DNA of 64,000 nucleotides from Rhodococcus pseudokoreensis (lineage in GTDB: Bacteria; Actinomycetota; Actinomycetes; Mycobacteriales; Mycobacteriaceae): the NCBI RefSeq assembly GCF_017068395.1, contig NZ_CP070619.1, positions 5,828,001-5,892,000 on the forward strand. Direction: 5' to 3'. Position numbers and translations under genes: made by a program. Position 1 is the first letter of the stretch. Each line of letters starts with the position of its first letter. This document shows, in pieces, positions 41,161 to 49,697 of this stretch. The notes under the pieces were generated by a model. It was not told the DNA's origin and did not search any database. It saw only the letters and a program-made list of their open reading frames with translations.

Positions 41161-41807
41161 GAGGTGACCACCTTCGGGGTCCACGGGGTGAGTAGCCGGT
41201 TCGCGAGCACGATGAGGAGGTCGAGAACCAGTGCCAGCAGCAGACTGAGCGCGATACCGGCGATGATGGGTGTGTAGAAACGCAACTGGAAACCCTGGGT
41301 GAACAGCGAACCGATCTGCGGGATCCCGAGCAGAGCGGCGAGCGAGACCAGGCTGACGTTCGACACCACGGCCACCCGCAGTCCCGCGCAGATCACGGGA
41401 ACACCCACCGGGAGCTGAACTTTGAGCAGCGTCTGATACGGCCGGTAGCCCATCGCCGTCGCGGCGAGCACGGTTTCCTGGGGCACCGAGTCGAGGGCGT
41501 CGGCGACGACGCGGACCAGCATGGCGACGGTGTAGATCGTCAGGGCGACGATGATGTTCATCGGATCGAGGATCTTCGTCCCGAGGATCGGTGGCAGCAG
41601 GACGAACAGGGCGAGCGACGGGATCGTGTAGAGCAGACCGGCGGTCCCGACCACGTACGGGTTGATCCGGCGATTGCGGTGCGCGAGCCAGCCGATGGGC
41701 AACGCGACGATCACGCCGACGACGATCGGCACGAGGGAGAGCAGGATGTGCCAGCCGACGAGTTCGACGATGCGGTCGGACTGGCGGCCCAGCCATTCGA
41801 AGTTCAT
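41157..41807 (-). CDS. ABC importer permease (betaine/quaternary amine type)
   Basis: A 216-residue permease. 'ADALDSVPQETVLAATAMGYRPYQTLLKVQLPVGVPVICAGLRVAVVSNVS' is the EAA loop, and about five hydrophobic helices are seen. It is the partner of the permease at 40411. The start at 41807 overlaps the ATPase stop and its own stop overlaps the next permease, showing tight coupling. Confidence 0.9.
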   Translation of the reverse strand: MNFEWLGRQSDRIVELVGWHILLSLVPIVVGVIVALPIGWLAHRNRRINPYVVGTAGLLYTIPSLALFVLLPPILGTKILDPMNIIVALTIYTVAMLVRVVADALDSVPQETVLAATAMGYRPYQTLLKVQLPVGVPVICAGLRVAVVSNVSLVSLAALLGIPQIGSLFTQGFQLRFYTPIIAGIALSLLLALVLDLLIVLANRLLTPWTPKVVTS

Positions 41808-42913
41808 CGGGCCACCGCCCCCGCGAGATCCGCCGACTCGATCGCTGCCACGGCCGCGTGAGCCGTCACGGTGCCGACGAGTACCCCGTCGCCGTCGACG
41901 ACCACACCCCGCTTGCTCGGTGCGGACAGGGCGGCGTCGAGCAGCGCCCGCATCGTCCCGTGTGCGTCGGCGACCGTGCCGCTGAGATTCACGTCGTCCG
42001 GGCGAATGCTGCCGACGACGTTCGCCGGCTGAACCCACCCGATCGGCTTGTTCGCCGGGTCGACGATGAGAAGCCAGTCGTCGGACGCCCGCGCGAGGGC
42101 CTCGCTCGCCGAATCGCCCAGACGGGCAACGGGTTCGGCGACCGTCTCCACGCGACCGTCGAGGTTCGCGAAACCCAGCGACCGGTAGCCGCGGTCGCGT
42201 CCGACGAAATCGGCGACGAACTCGTCGGCGGGCTCGGTCAGCAACTCCAGGGGAGTGGCCGCCTGCGCCAGGACTCCGCCGGTCCGTAACACGACCACCT
42301 GGTCGCCGAGTTTGAGCGCTTCGTCGATGTCGTGGGTGACGATGATGATCGTCTTGCCGATTTCTTTCTGCAGTCGGAGGAATTCGTCCTGCAACTGGCT
42401 CCGGACCACCGGGTCGACGGCACTGAACGGCTCGTCCATCAGCATGAACGCCGGATCCGCGGCGAGAGCGCGCGCGACCCCGACTCGCTGCTGCTGCCCA
42501 CCCGAGAGCTGCCACGGATACCGGTCCGCGAAATGCGCGGCCAGGCCGACCGTCTCCAGCAGTTCCATGGCCCGGGTCCGGGCCTCCTTCTTCGTCTTCC
42601 CCAGCAGCTTCGGCATCGTCGCGACGTTGTCCACGATGGTGCGATGCGGGAACAGTCCGGCGTGCTGGATGACGTACCCGATCCGCCGGCGCAGCAGCGC
42701 CGGGTCCATATCCGCAGTGGATTCGCCGTCGAGGGAGATGGTTCCGGACGTCGGTTCGATCAACCTGTTGATCATGCGCAACGACGTCGTCTTGCCGCAG
42801 CCCGACGGACCGACGAGGGCCGTGATCTTGCCGCTGGGGCACTCGAGGTCCAGTTCGTTCACCGCTGTCGTGCCGTCCGGGTACGCCTTGGTGACTTTGT
42901 CGAATGTGATCAT
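41804..42913 (-). CDS. ABC importer ATPase with CBS domains (OpuA/ProV-like)
   Basis: A 369-residue ATPase. Walker A 'GPSGCGKTT' is near residue 36, the signature 'LSGGQQQRVGVARAL' near 138, Walker B 'AFMLMDEPFSAVD', and the His switch in 'IIVTHDIDEA'. The C-terminal third ('DWLLIVDPANKPIGWV...SAPSKRGVVVDGDGVLVGTVT') holds two CBS repeats, as in osmoregulated betaine importers. It is the first gene of the importer, about 65 bases after the lyase gene. Confidence 0.92.
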   Translation of the reverse strand: MITFDKVTKAYPDGTTAVNELDLECPSGKITALVGPSGCGKTTSLRMINRLIEPTSGTISLDGESTADMDPALLRRRIGYVIQHAGLFPHRTIVDNVATMPKLLGKTKKEARTRAMELLETVGLAAHFADRYPWQLSGGQQQRVGVARALAADPAFMLMDEPFSAVDPVVRSQLQDEFLRLQKEIGKTIIIVTHDIDEALKLGDQVVVLRTGGVLAQAATPLELLTEPADEFVADFVGRDRGYRSLGFANLDGRVETVAEPVARLGDSASEALARASDDWLLIVDPANKPIGWVQPANVVGSIRPDDVNLSGTVADAHGTMRALLDAALSAPSKRGVVVDGDGVLVGTVTAHAAVAAIESADLAGAVAR

Positions 42914-42979
42914 CCGCGTGCTACTTTCGTGTAGTCCGGGAGGTGAGGCGCCCGGAGGTTCGGTGTCGGTGGGACTGCT

Positions 42980-44476
42980 CTACCGAGCTGTGTCTTTCTC
43001 CGGATTCGGCAACTGTTCCAGGAACTTCACCGCAGCTTTCAGGTCGTCGCTCAGGGGGCGGTCGGTGGTCCGGGGGTCCAGGCAGGTGCGCGCACGGTGC
43101 AGGTAGGCGCCGAGTTCGGTGTCCGTGTCGAGGTCGCGGTGCTGCTGGCCGAGTGCCCGCACCGCCGAGATCAGTTCGCACGCAAGGACGATGCGGGACT
43201 GCGCGAGGATGTCGGTGAGCTGGGTGGCGGCCTGGGACGCGAAACTCGCGTGGTCCTCGGTGCCGCGGGAGATGACCGTATGTCCGAGGGAACCCGGTGC
43301 GGCGGCCATCCGGATCTCCGCGATGGCCGCGGACGTCGTGTACTCCAGCAGCATGGTGCCGCTGCTGCCTGCCGGACCGTCGGCCAGGAACGGCCGCAGG
43401 CCGGTGACTGCCGGATCCGACAGGTTGGCCAACCTGCACTGCGACAGCAGCGCCGCGCTCGACAGCGCGAGTTTCGCCTCGTCCACGGCGAGGGCGATCG
43501 GCATTCCGTGGAAGTTGCCGTTGTGGAACACGGTGTCGTCCTCGACGGAGATGAGCGGGTTCTCGGACGACGAGTTCATCTCGATCGCGAGGGTTCCCCG
43601 CAGCCGTTGCAGCGCCTGCCAGGTGGCACCGAGGATCTGGGGGAGGGCGCGGAACCCGTAGGAGTCCTGCACGCGGGCGGCCTGGATGTCGTGGTCGGCG
43701 AGCAGTTCCCGGACCCGGCCGGCCACCTCCTCCTGGCCGAGGTGCCTGCGGGCCGCCTGCACCCGTGCGGCGAACGGCTCGACGGAACTGCGCGTCGCCA
43801 GCAGCGACAGCACGCCGACGATCAGCGAATGCTCCAGCCAGTTCGCCACGCTGTCGGTGGCCGTGGCGGCGAGCGCGACGGTCATCGCGTTCGTCGAGAT
43901 GAGGGGGAGGGCGTCACCCTGGTGCGCCGTCCACCGGGGCACCACCCGGCTGTCCCGCAGCGGTGTCTCGCCCATCAGCCCGAGCGCGATCTCGGAGAAC
44001 GCGCTGAGGTCGCCGGTGCCGATGGCGCCGCGAGCGTGCACGGCGGGCAGTTCGTCCTCGGCGACGGCATCGATCAGCGCCGTCACGATGTCGGGGTGCA
44101 GACCGGATCCGCCGTTGAGGATCTGGTTGACGCGAATGATCATGGCGGCGCGGACGACGTGGTCCGGCAGCGAGGGACCCGAACCCGTCGCGTGGCTGCG
44201 GAGCAGGCGGAGGTCCTGTTCGACGCCGTCGGAGACGGAGGTGTCCCGGTTTCCGCCGACACCCGTGGTGCGTCCGTAGATCGGCTGACGCGCGGCGATG
44301 CGCACCGCGGTCTCCCAGGAACGGTGTGCGTGGTCGAGTGCGGCGGGGTCGGGCGCGACGACGACCGGTTCCCGGGCCAGGGTCGTCAGCTGATCGACGG
44401 TGAGCTGGGAGCCGTCGAGCAGCACCGGAACGGGCGGGTGCGGTTCCTCGGTCGGGCGGGGATCTTTCCGGGTCAT
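42980..44476 (-). CDS. Aromatic amino acid lyase homologue with atypical MIO triad
   Basis: A 498-residue member of the histidine/phenylalanine ammonia-lyase family. The catalytic Tyr is expected at about 67 in 'YGRTTGVGG', and 'SSENPL' and 'LLEYTTSAAIAEIRM' are recognisable. The triad that normally cyclises to the MIO electrophile (Ala-Ser-Gly) is Gly153-Thr154-Gly155 in 'ARGAIGTGDLSAF'. The enzyme may form a variant cofactor or work without one. Next to a quaternary-amine importer, a trimethylated amino acid such as ergothioneine or hercynine is an attractive substrate, but histidine or another aromatic amino acid remains possible. It probably shares an operon with the importer. Confidence 0.8.
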   Translation of the reverse strand: MTRKDPRPTEEPHPPVPVLLDGSQLTVDQLTTLAREPVVVAPDPAALDHAHRSWETAVRIAARQPIYGRTTGVGGNRDTSVSDGVEQDLRLLRSHATGSGPSLPDHVVRAAMIIRVNQILNGGSGLHPDIVTALIDAVAEDELPAVHARGAIGTGDLSAFSEIALGLMGETPLRDSRVVPRWTAHQGDALPLISTNAMTVALAATATDSVANWLEHSLIVGVLSLLATRSSVEPFAARVQAARRHLGQEEVAGRVRELLADHDIQAARVQDSYGFRALPQILGATWQALQRLRGTLAIEMNSSSENPLISVEDDTVFHNGNFHGMPIALAVDEAKLALSSAALLSQCRLANLSDPAVTGLRPFLADGPAGSSGTMLLEYTTSAAIAEIRMAAAPGSLGHTVISRGTEDHASFASQAATQLTDILAQSRIVLACELISAVRALGQQHRDLDTDTELGAYLHRARTCLDPRTTDRPLSDDLKAAVKFLEQLPNPEKDTAR

Positions 44477-44799
44477 CGGAACTCCGTGATCGATGCGGTG
44501 TACGGGTACTCACGAGGCGGGTGCGGACGGAGCCGGACGTCGTCCGGCGTCTGCACTCAGTGTGGTCTGCCTCACTCGTTCGAGATGTATAGTCCTGTAT
44601 ATACCGCAGCCTGTCAACCGTCGGTTTCCGGCGATCGACGGTTTTCGACCCCGCCCCGAGGGGCTCGCAATCCGGCTAGGTCGACCTCTCACTTCGATCA
44701 GTCCCTCTGTGATCCTCCGGAACGTAGGGTCTCGGGAGAGGTGCATATATAGCCATGCATCGATCCCGCACTGACTGATCGACCGAAGGAATGAGTCCA
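44477..44799. promoter_or_regulatory. Divergent promoter region, lyase/importer versus formaldehyde operon
   Basis: No gene is seen in these 323 bases. GTATA-N8-TATAC (44587-44604) overlaps a possible reverse-strand promoter (TTGACA as TGTCAA at 44612-44617, TATACA as TGTATA at 44586-44591, spacing long at 20). TGCAT-N8-ATGCA (44742-44759) lies 40 bases before the dehydrogenase start and includes a TATAT stretch. These are candidate operators for joint control of both operons. Confidence 0.45.
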
Positions 44800-45885
44800 A
44801 TGCCGCAGCAGGTACGAGGCGTCATCGCCCGCTCCAAGGGTGCCCCCGTCGAGATCGCGACCGTGAATATTCCGGATCCGGGTCCGGGTGAGGTGGTGGT
44901 CGATATCGCGGCGTGCGGTGTGTGCCACACGGACCTGACGTATCGCGATGGTGGGATCAACGACGAGTTCCCGTTCCTGCTCGGGCACGAGGCGTCCGGG
45001 ATCGTGGAGAGTGTCGGCGCGGGTGTGACGTCGGTGGCGGTCGGCGATTTCGTGGTGCTGAACTGGCGTGCGGTGTGCGGGCAGTGCCGGGCGTGTAAGC
45101 GTGGTCGCCCGCAGTACTGTTTCGACACGCACAATGCGGCGCAGAAGATGACGCTCGAGGACGGCACCGAGCTGACCCCGGCGTTGGGGATCGGTGCGTT
45201 CGCCGACAAGACCCTGGTGCATGCGGGGCAGTGCACGAAGGTGGACCCGTCCGCCGACCCCGCGGTCGTCGGTTTGCTGGGGTGCGGGGTGATGGCCGGT
45301 CTTGGTGCGGCGGTGAACACCGGCAACGTGGGCCGCGGCGACTCGGTGGCCGTGATCGGCTGCGGCGGGGTCGGGGATGCGGCGATCATGGGTGCCCGCC
45401 TGGCCGGGGCGAGCAAGATCATCGCGATCGACCGGGACGAGACGAAGCTCGCATGGGCGAAGGACCTGGGGGCGACGCACACGATCAACGGCGGCAACGT
45501 CGACGCGGTCGAGGCGGTGCAGGAGTTGACCGGCGGGTTCGGTGCGGACGTGGTGATCGACGCGGTCGGTCGCCCGGAGACGTGGAAGCAGGCGTTCTAC
45601 GCCCGCGACCTGGCCGGCACCGTGGTGCTGGTCGGAGTCCCGACCCCCGACATGACGTTGGAGATGCCGTTGATCGACTTCTTCTCCCGCGGCGGGTCGT
45701 TGAAGTCGTCCTGGTACGGCGACTGCCTGCCGGAGCGCGACTTCCCGATGCTGGTGGACCTGTTCCAGCAGGGCCGGTTGCCGCTGGAGAAGTTCGTCAC
45801 CGAGCGCATCAAGATCGACGAGGTGGAGCAGGCGTTCCACCGGATGCATGCCGGTGAGGTGCTGCGCTCGGTGGTCGTGCTGTGA
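44800..45885 (+). CDS. mscR: S-(hydroxymethyl)mycothiol dehydrogenase (MscR-like)
   Basis: A 361-residue zinc alcohol dehydrogenase. The catalytic zinc ligands are in '[14 protein letters not shown]' and 'LLGHEASG', the structural zinc cysteines in '[15 protein letters not shown]', and the NAD motif in '[12 protein letters not shown]'. Its whole sequence, including '[37 protein letters not shown]', matches mycothiol-dependent formaldehyde dehydrogenases of actinobacteria, which oxidise the formaldehyde-mycothiol adduct to S-formylmycothiol. AAGGA is nine bases before ATG 44800, ruling out ATG 44791. It overlaps the hydrolase gene by 4 bases. Confidence 0.93.
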   Translation: MPQQVRGVIARSKGAPVEIATVNIPDPGPGEVVVDIAACGVCHTDLTYRDGGINDEFPFLLGHEASGIVESVGAGVTSVAVGDFVVLNWRAVCGQCRACKRGRPQYCFDTHNAAQKMTLEDGTELTPALGIGAFADKTLVHAGQCTKVDPSADPAVVGLLGCGVMAGLGAAVNTGNVGRGDSVAVIGCGGVGDAAIMGARLAGASKIIAIDRDETKLAWAKDLGATHTINGGNVDAVEAVQELTGGFGADVVIDAVGRPETWKQAFYARDLAGTVVLVGVPTPDMTLEMPLIDFFSRGGSLKSSWYGDCLPERDFPMLVDLFQQGRLPLEKFVTERIKIDEVEQAFHRMHAGEVLRSVVVL

Positions 45886-46514
45886 GCGGGCCGTTGCGGA
45901 TCGAGCGGGTCGTCACCGAGGGCACCTTCGCCCTCGACGGCGGTGAATGGAGTGTCGACAACAACATCTGGCTGGTCGGGGACGACACCGATGTGGTGAT
46001 CGTCGACGCCGCGCATGCCGCGCAGCCGATCATCGACGCGGTCGGCGGCCGGCACGTGAACGCGGTGATCTGCACGCACGGGCACAACGATCACGTGACC
46101 GTGGCCCCGGAACTGGCCGAGCGGTTGCACGCCCCGGTGTTGTTGCACCCGGGTGATGACGTGCTGTGGAAGATGACCCACCCGGGCGAGAAGTACTGGA
46201 GTCTCGAGGACGGGCAGCGGATCGCGATCGCGGGCACCGACATTCAGGTGATCCACGCACCCGGGCATTCGCCGGGGTCGGTGTGCCTGTACCTGCCCGA
46301 GGTGGGGGCGTTGTTCTCCGGGGACACCCTGTTCTCCGGCGGCCCGGGTGCCACGGGTCGGTCGTACTCGGATTTCCCGACGATCATCGGATCGATCCGG
46401 GACCGGTTGTTCGCGCTGCCCGAGGAGACCGTGGTCCATACCGGGCACGGGGACGGCACCACGATCGGTACCGAGGCCCCGCATCTCGCCGAGTGGATAG
46501 CCCGAGGAAACTGA
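45882..46514 (+). CDS. MBL-fold metallohydrolase, candidate S-formylmycothiol hydrolase
   Basis: A 210-residue metallo-beta-lactamase-fold enzyme with the zinc motif 'THGHNDH' near residue 66, 'HAPGHSPGS' and 'FSGDTLF', and the final His in 'HTGHGDGT'. It is coupled to the dehydrogenase by a GTGA overlap, an arrangement common in actinobacteria. The likely reaction is hydrolysis of S-formylmycothiol to formate and mycothiol, though glyoxalase II-like activity on other mycothiol esters is also possible. Confidence 0.88.
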   Translation: MSGPLRIERVVTEGTFALDGGEWSVDNNIWLVGDDTDVVIVDAAHAAQPIIDAVGGRHVNAVICTHGHNDHVTVAPELAERLHAPVLLHPGDDVLWKMTHPGEKYWSLEDGQRIAIAGTDIQVIHAPGHSPGSVCLYLPEVGALFSGDTLFSGGPGATGRSYSDFPTIIGSIRDRLFALPEETVVHTGHGDGTTIGTEAPHLAEWIARGN

Positions 46515-46518
46515 GACC

Positions 46519-48825
46519 ATGACCGACATCACCGACAGGTACACCTTCGACGAGGGCGACGTCGTCGTCACGCACGAGAAGTCCTATGCGGCAGGTGTTC
46601 CTGCGGTGTTGGTCTCACTCAAGCGCGGGCTGGAGCAGATGGGTCCGGTGCGGACGGTCCGGACCCTGATGAAGCTGAATCAGCGGCAGGGGTTCGATTG
46701 CCCGGGCTGTGCGTGGCCGGAGACTCCGGGGCACCGCAAGCATGCGGAGTTCTGTGAGAACGGCGCGAAGGCGGTCGCGGAGGAGGCCACCACCCGGACG
46801 GTGACGCCGGAGTTCTTCGCGGAGCATTCGGTGGCGGATCTGCTGGGTCGCAGCGAGTTCTGGCTGGGGCAGCAGGGCCGGTTGACGCATCCGATGGTCC
46901 TGCTGCCGGGGGCCACGCATTACGAGCCGATCGGGTGGGATGCGGCGTTTTCGTTGATCGCCGGGGAACTGCGCGGTCTGGCGTCGCCGGATGAGGCGGT
47001 GTTCTACACGTCCGGGCGCACGTCGAACGAGGCGGCGTTCCTGTATCAGCTGATGATCCGGGCGTTCGGGACGAACAACCTGCCGGACTGTTCGAACATG
47101 TGCCACGAATCCTCGGGGTCGGCGTTGGTGGAGACGATCGGGATCGGGAAGGGGTCGGTGTCGGTTCCCGACATCGAGAACGCCGACCTGATTTTGATCG
47201 CCGGCCAGAACCCGGGGACGAATCATCCGCGGATGCTCTCGACGCTGGAGAAAGCGAAGGGCAACGGCGCGAGAGTCATCGCGATCAACCCGCTCCCGGA
47301 GGCGGGGTTGCTGCGGTTCAAGGACCCGCAGAAGGTGCACGGGGTGGTCGGGGACGGGGTGGCGATCGCGGACGAGTTCCTGCAGATCCGGATCGGCGGC
47401 GACCAGGCGTTGTTCCAGGGGTTGGGCCGGTTGCTGCTCGAGGCCGAGGACGCGGCACCGGGCACCGTGCTGGATCGGGAGTTCATCGACCGGCACACCG
47501 CCGGGTTCGAGGAGTGCGCGGCGCACCTGCGGCGGGTCGATCTGGGCACGGTAGTGCAGGCCACGGGGTTGACGCTCGAGCAGATCCGGGCCACCGCGGA
47601 CGCGTTGATCGCGTCGAAGAAGACCATCATCTGCTGGGCGATGGGATTGACCCAGCAGACCCACGGGGTCGCGACCATCCAGGACGCGGTGAACCTGCTG
47701 CTGCTGCAGGGGATGATCGGCAAACCGGGGGCCGGGGTGTGCCCGGTGCGCGGGCACTCCAACGTGCAGGGTGACCGGACGATGGGCATCTGGGAGAAGA
47801 TGCCCGAATCGTTCCTGACCGCCCTGGATACCGAATTCGGCATCCGGTCCCCGCGTCGGCACGGGTTCGACGCGGTCGATTCGATCCGGGCGATGCGCGA
47901 CGGCAGGGCGTCGGTGTTTGTCGGGATGGGCGGCAACTTCGTCTCCGCGACCCCGGACACCGAGACCACAGAGGCGGCGCTTCGCCGGTGTGCGTTGACG
48001 GTGCAGGTGTCGACGAAACTGAACCGCTCCCACCTCGTGACCGGGCAGTCCGCGCTGATCCTGCCGTCGCTGGGCCGCACCGACAAGGACGTCCAGGCCG
48101 GTAAGAAGCAGCAGGTCAGTGTCGAGGATTCGATGTCGATGGTGCACCTCTCGCGTGGCAGCCTGCCCCCGGCGAGTGACCTGTTGCGTAGTGAGGTCGC
48201 GATCGTCTGCGGGATCGCGCTGGCGTTGTTCGGGCCGGGGCATGCGGTGCCGTGGGCGGAGTTCACCGCCGACTACGACCGGATCCGCGATTCCATTGCC
48301 CGGGTGATCCCGGGGTTCGAGGACTTCAACCGGAAGGTGCGTGGGCCGGACGGGTTCGGGTTGCCGCACCCACCCCGGGACGAGCGCCGGTTCGTAACGA
48401 ACACGGGGAAGGCCAATTTCACGGTCAGTGAGTTGTCGTGGGTGCCGGTGCCCGAGGGGAAGCTGATCCTGCAGACGATGCGGTCGCACGATCAGTACAA
48501 CACCACCATCTACGGTCTCGACGACCGTTACCGCGGCGTCAAGGGCGGACGGCGGGTGCTGTTCATCAGCGCCGAGGACCTGGAGTCGTTCGGGTACGCG
48601 GCGGGGGATCGGGTGGACCTGATCTCCGAATGGACGACGGCCGACGGCAGCGTGGAGGAGCGGCGGGCGGAGGATTTCCGGTTGGTGCCCTACCCGACGC
48701 CGGTCGGGAACGTGGCCGCCTACTACCCGGAGACGAATCCGCTGATCCCGCTCGACCACGTCGCCCGCAAGTCGAACACGCCGGTGTCGAAGGCGGTCAC
48801 CATCCGCCTGCAGAGGCGGGGCTGA
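46519..48825 (+). CDS. FdhF/YdeP family molybdopterin oxidoreductase
   Basis: A 768-residue member of the formate dehydrogenase alpha-like family of the YdeP type. 'FDCPGCAWPE' near residue 56 takes the place of the N-terminal iron-sulfur motif, and 'SGRTSNEAAFLYQLMIRAFGTNNLPDCSNMCHESSG' and 'GKPGAGVCPVRGHSNVQGDRTMGI' are molybdopterin-binding segments. No beta or membrane subunit gene is adjacent. It probably oxidises the formate made by the two preceding genes, with FdhD supplying sulfur to its cofactor. Start ATG 46519 lies four bases after the hydrolase stop. Confidence 0.88.
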   Translation: MTDITDRYTFDEGDVVVTHEKSYAAGVPAVLVSLKRGLEQMGPVRTVRTLMKLNQRQGFDCPGCAWPETPGHRKHAEFCENGAKAVAEEATTRTVTPEFFAEHSVADLLGRSEFWLGQQGRLTHPMVLLPGATHYEPIGWDAAFSLIAGELRGLASPDEAVFYTSGRTSNEAAFLYQLMIRAFGTNNLPDCSNMCHESSGSALVETIGIGKGSVSVPDIENADLILIAGQNPGTNHPRMLSTLEKAKGNGARVIAINPLPEAGLLRFKDPQKVHGVVGDGVAIADEFLQIRIGGDQALFQGLGRLLLEAEDAAPGTVLDREFIDRHTAGFEECAAHLRRVDLGTVVQATGLTLEQIRATADALIASKKTIICWAMGLTQQTHGVATIQDAVNLLLLQGMIGKPGAGVCPVRGHSNVQGDRTMGIWEKMPESFLTALDTEFGIRSPRRHGFDAVDSIRAMRDGRASVFVGMGGNFVSATPDTETTEAALRRCALTVQVSTKLNRSHLVTGQSALILPSLGRTDKDVQAGKKQQVSVEDSMSMVHLSRGSLPPASDLLRSEVAIVCGIALALFGPGHAVPWAEFTADYDRIRDSIARVIPGFEDFNRKVRGPDGFGLPHPPRDERRFVTNTGKANFTVSELSWVPVPEGKLILQTMRSHDQYNTTIYGLDDRYRGVKGGRRVLFISAEDLESFGYAAGDRVDLISEWTTADGSVEERRAEDFRLVPYPTPVGNVAAYYPETNPLIPLDHVARKSNTPVSKAVTIRLQRRG

Positions 48826-48828
48826 CCG

Positions 48829-49650
48829 GTGGGGCGGGTGACGACCCGGACCCCGGTCACCCGGATCACCGACACCCGGCACTCGACCCGGCCGGACACC
48901 GTGGTGGTGGAGGAACCCCTCGAGATCCGGGTGAACGGCACCCCGTTGGCGGTGACGATGCGGACCCCCGGTTCGGATGTGGAGTTGGCGCAGGGGTTCC
49001 TGCTGACCGAGGGCATCATCACCGGGCGCGGCGACATTGCGTCGATCCGGTACTGCAACAGTGTCGACGAACACGGCGTCAACACCTACAACGTCCTCGA
49101 CGTGGACCTGGCGCCGGGGGTGTTCCTGCCCGACATGGGCATCGAACGCAACTTCTACACCACCTCGTCGTGCGGGGTGTGCGGGAAGGCGTCCCTCGAT
49201 GCGATCCGGCAACGCACCCGGCATTCCCCCGCCACGGACACGGTGCGGGTGGCGGCGGCGACGATCGCGGAGTTGCCGGACCGGTTGCGGGCGGCGCAGA
49301 AGGTGTTCGACACCACCGGGGGTCTGCATGCGGCGGGGTTGTTCACCCGGTCCGGGGAACTGCTGACGGTCCGGGAGGACGTCGGCAGGCACAATGCGGT
49401 CGACAAGCTGATCGGGTGGGCCACCGAGCAGGATCGGGTGCCGCTGCGCGGGACGGTGCTGCTGGTCAGTGGTCGGGCGTCGTTCGAGTTGGCGCAGAAG
49501 GCGGTGATGGCCGGCATCCCGATCCTCGCCGCGGTGTCCGCGCCGTCGTCGCTGGCGATCGACCTCGCCCACGACACCGGACTCACCCTGATCGGATTCC
49601 TCCGCGGCACCACCATGAACCTCTACACCCACCCCGACCGCATTACCTGA
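48829..49650 (+). CDS. fdhD: Formate dehydrogenase accessory sulfurtransferase FdhD
   Basis: A 273-residue protein with the sulfur-carrying 'SSCGVCGK' motif near residue 120 and the family segments '[20 protein letters not shown]' and '[14 protein letters not shown]'. FdhD passes sulfur from a cysteine desulfurase to the bis-MGD cofactor of formate dehydrogenases. It begins three bases after the FdhF-like gene, its likely client. A GTG at 48838 is an alternative start. The stop lies one base before the third 40-bp palindrome. Confidence 0.93.
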   Translation: MGRVTTRTPVTRITDTRHSTRPDTVVVEEPLEIRVNGTPLAVTMRTPGSDVELAQGFLLTEGIITGRGDIASIRYCNSVDEHGVNTYNVLDVDLAPGVFLPDMGIERNFYTTSSCGVCGKASLDAIRQRTRHSPATDTVRVAAATIAELPDRLRAAQKVFDTTGGLHAAGLFTRSGELLTVREDVGRHNAVDKLIGWATEQDRVPLRGTVLLVSGRASFELAQKAVMAGIPILAAVSAPSSLAIDLAHDTGLTLIGFLRGTTMNLYTHPDRIT

Positions 49651-49651
49651 C

Positions 49652-49691
49652 GTGAGTGGCAAAGCGTGCTCCCGCACACTTCGCCACTCAC
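49652..49691. repeat. 40-bp palindromic repeat, copy 3 of 3
   Basis: Starts GTGAGTGGCAAAG and ends CTTCGCCACTCAC, with two G-U-compatible mismatches in the 18-bp arms and a TCCC loop. It separates the convergent fdhD and LuxR-type genes and ends seven bases from the latter's stop. Probable bidirectional terminator. Confidence 0.8.
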
Positions 49692-49697
49692 CTGGGG

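Noticed and set aside
46615..49677. 1020-codon reverse-strand open frame
   Set aside because: It is antisense to the FdhF-like and FdhD genes, both with clear motifs. Translation is Arg/Gln/His-rich low-complexity sequence typical of high-GC antisense frames.
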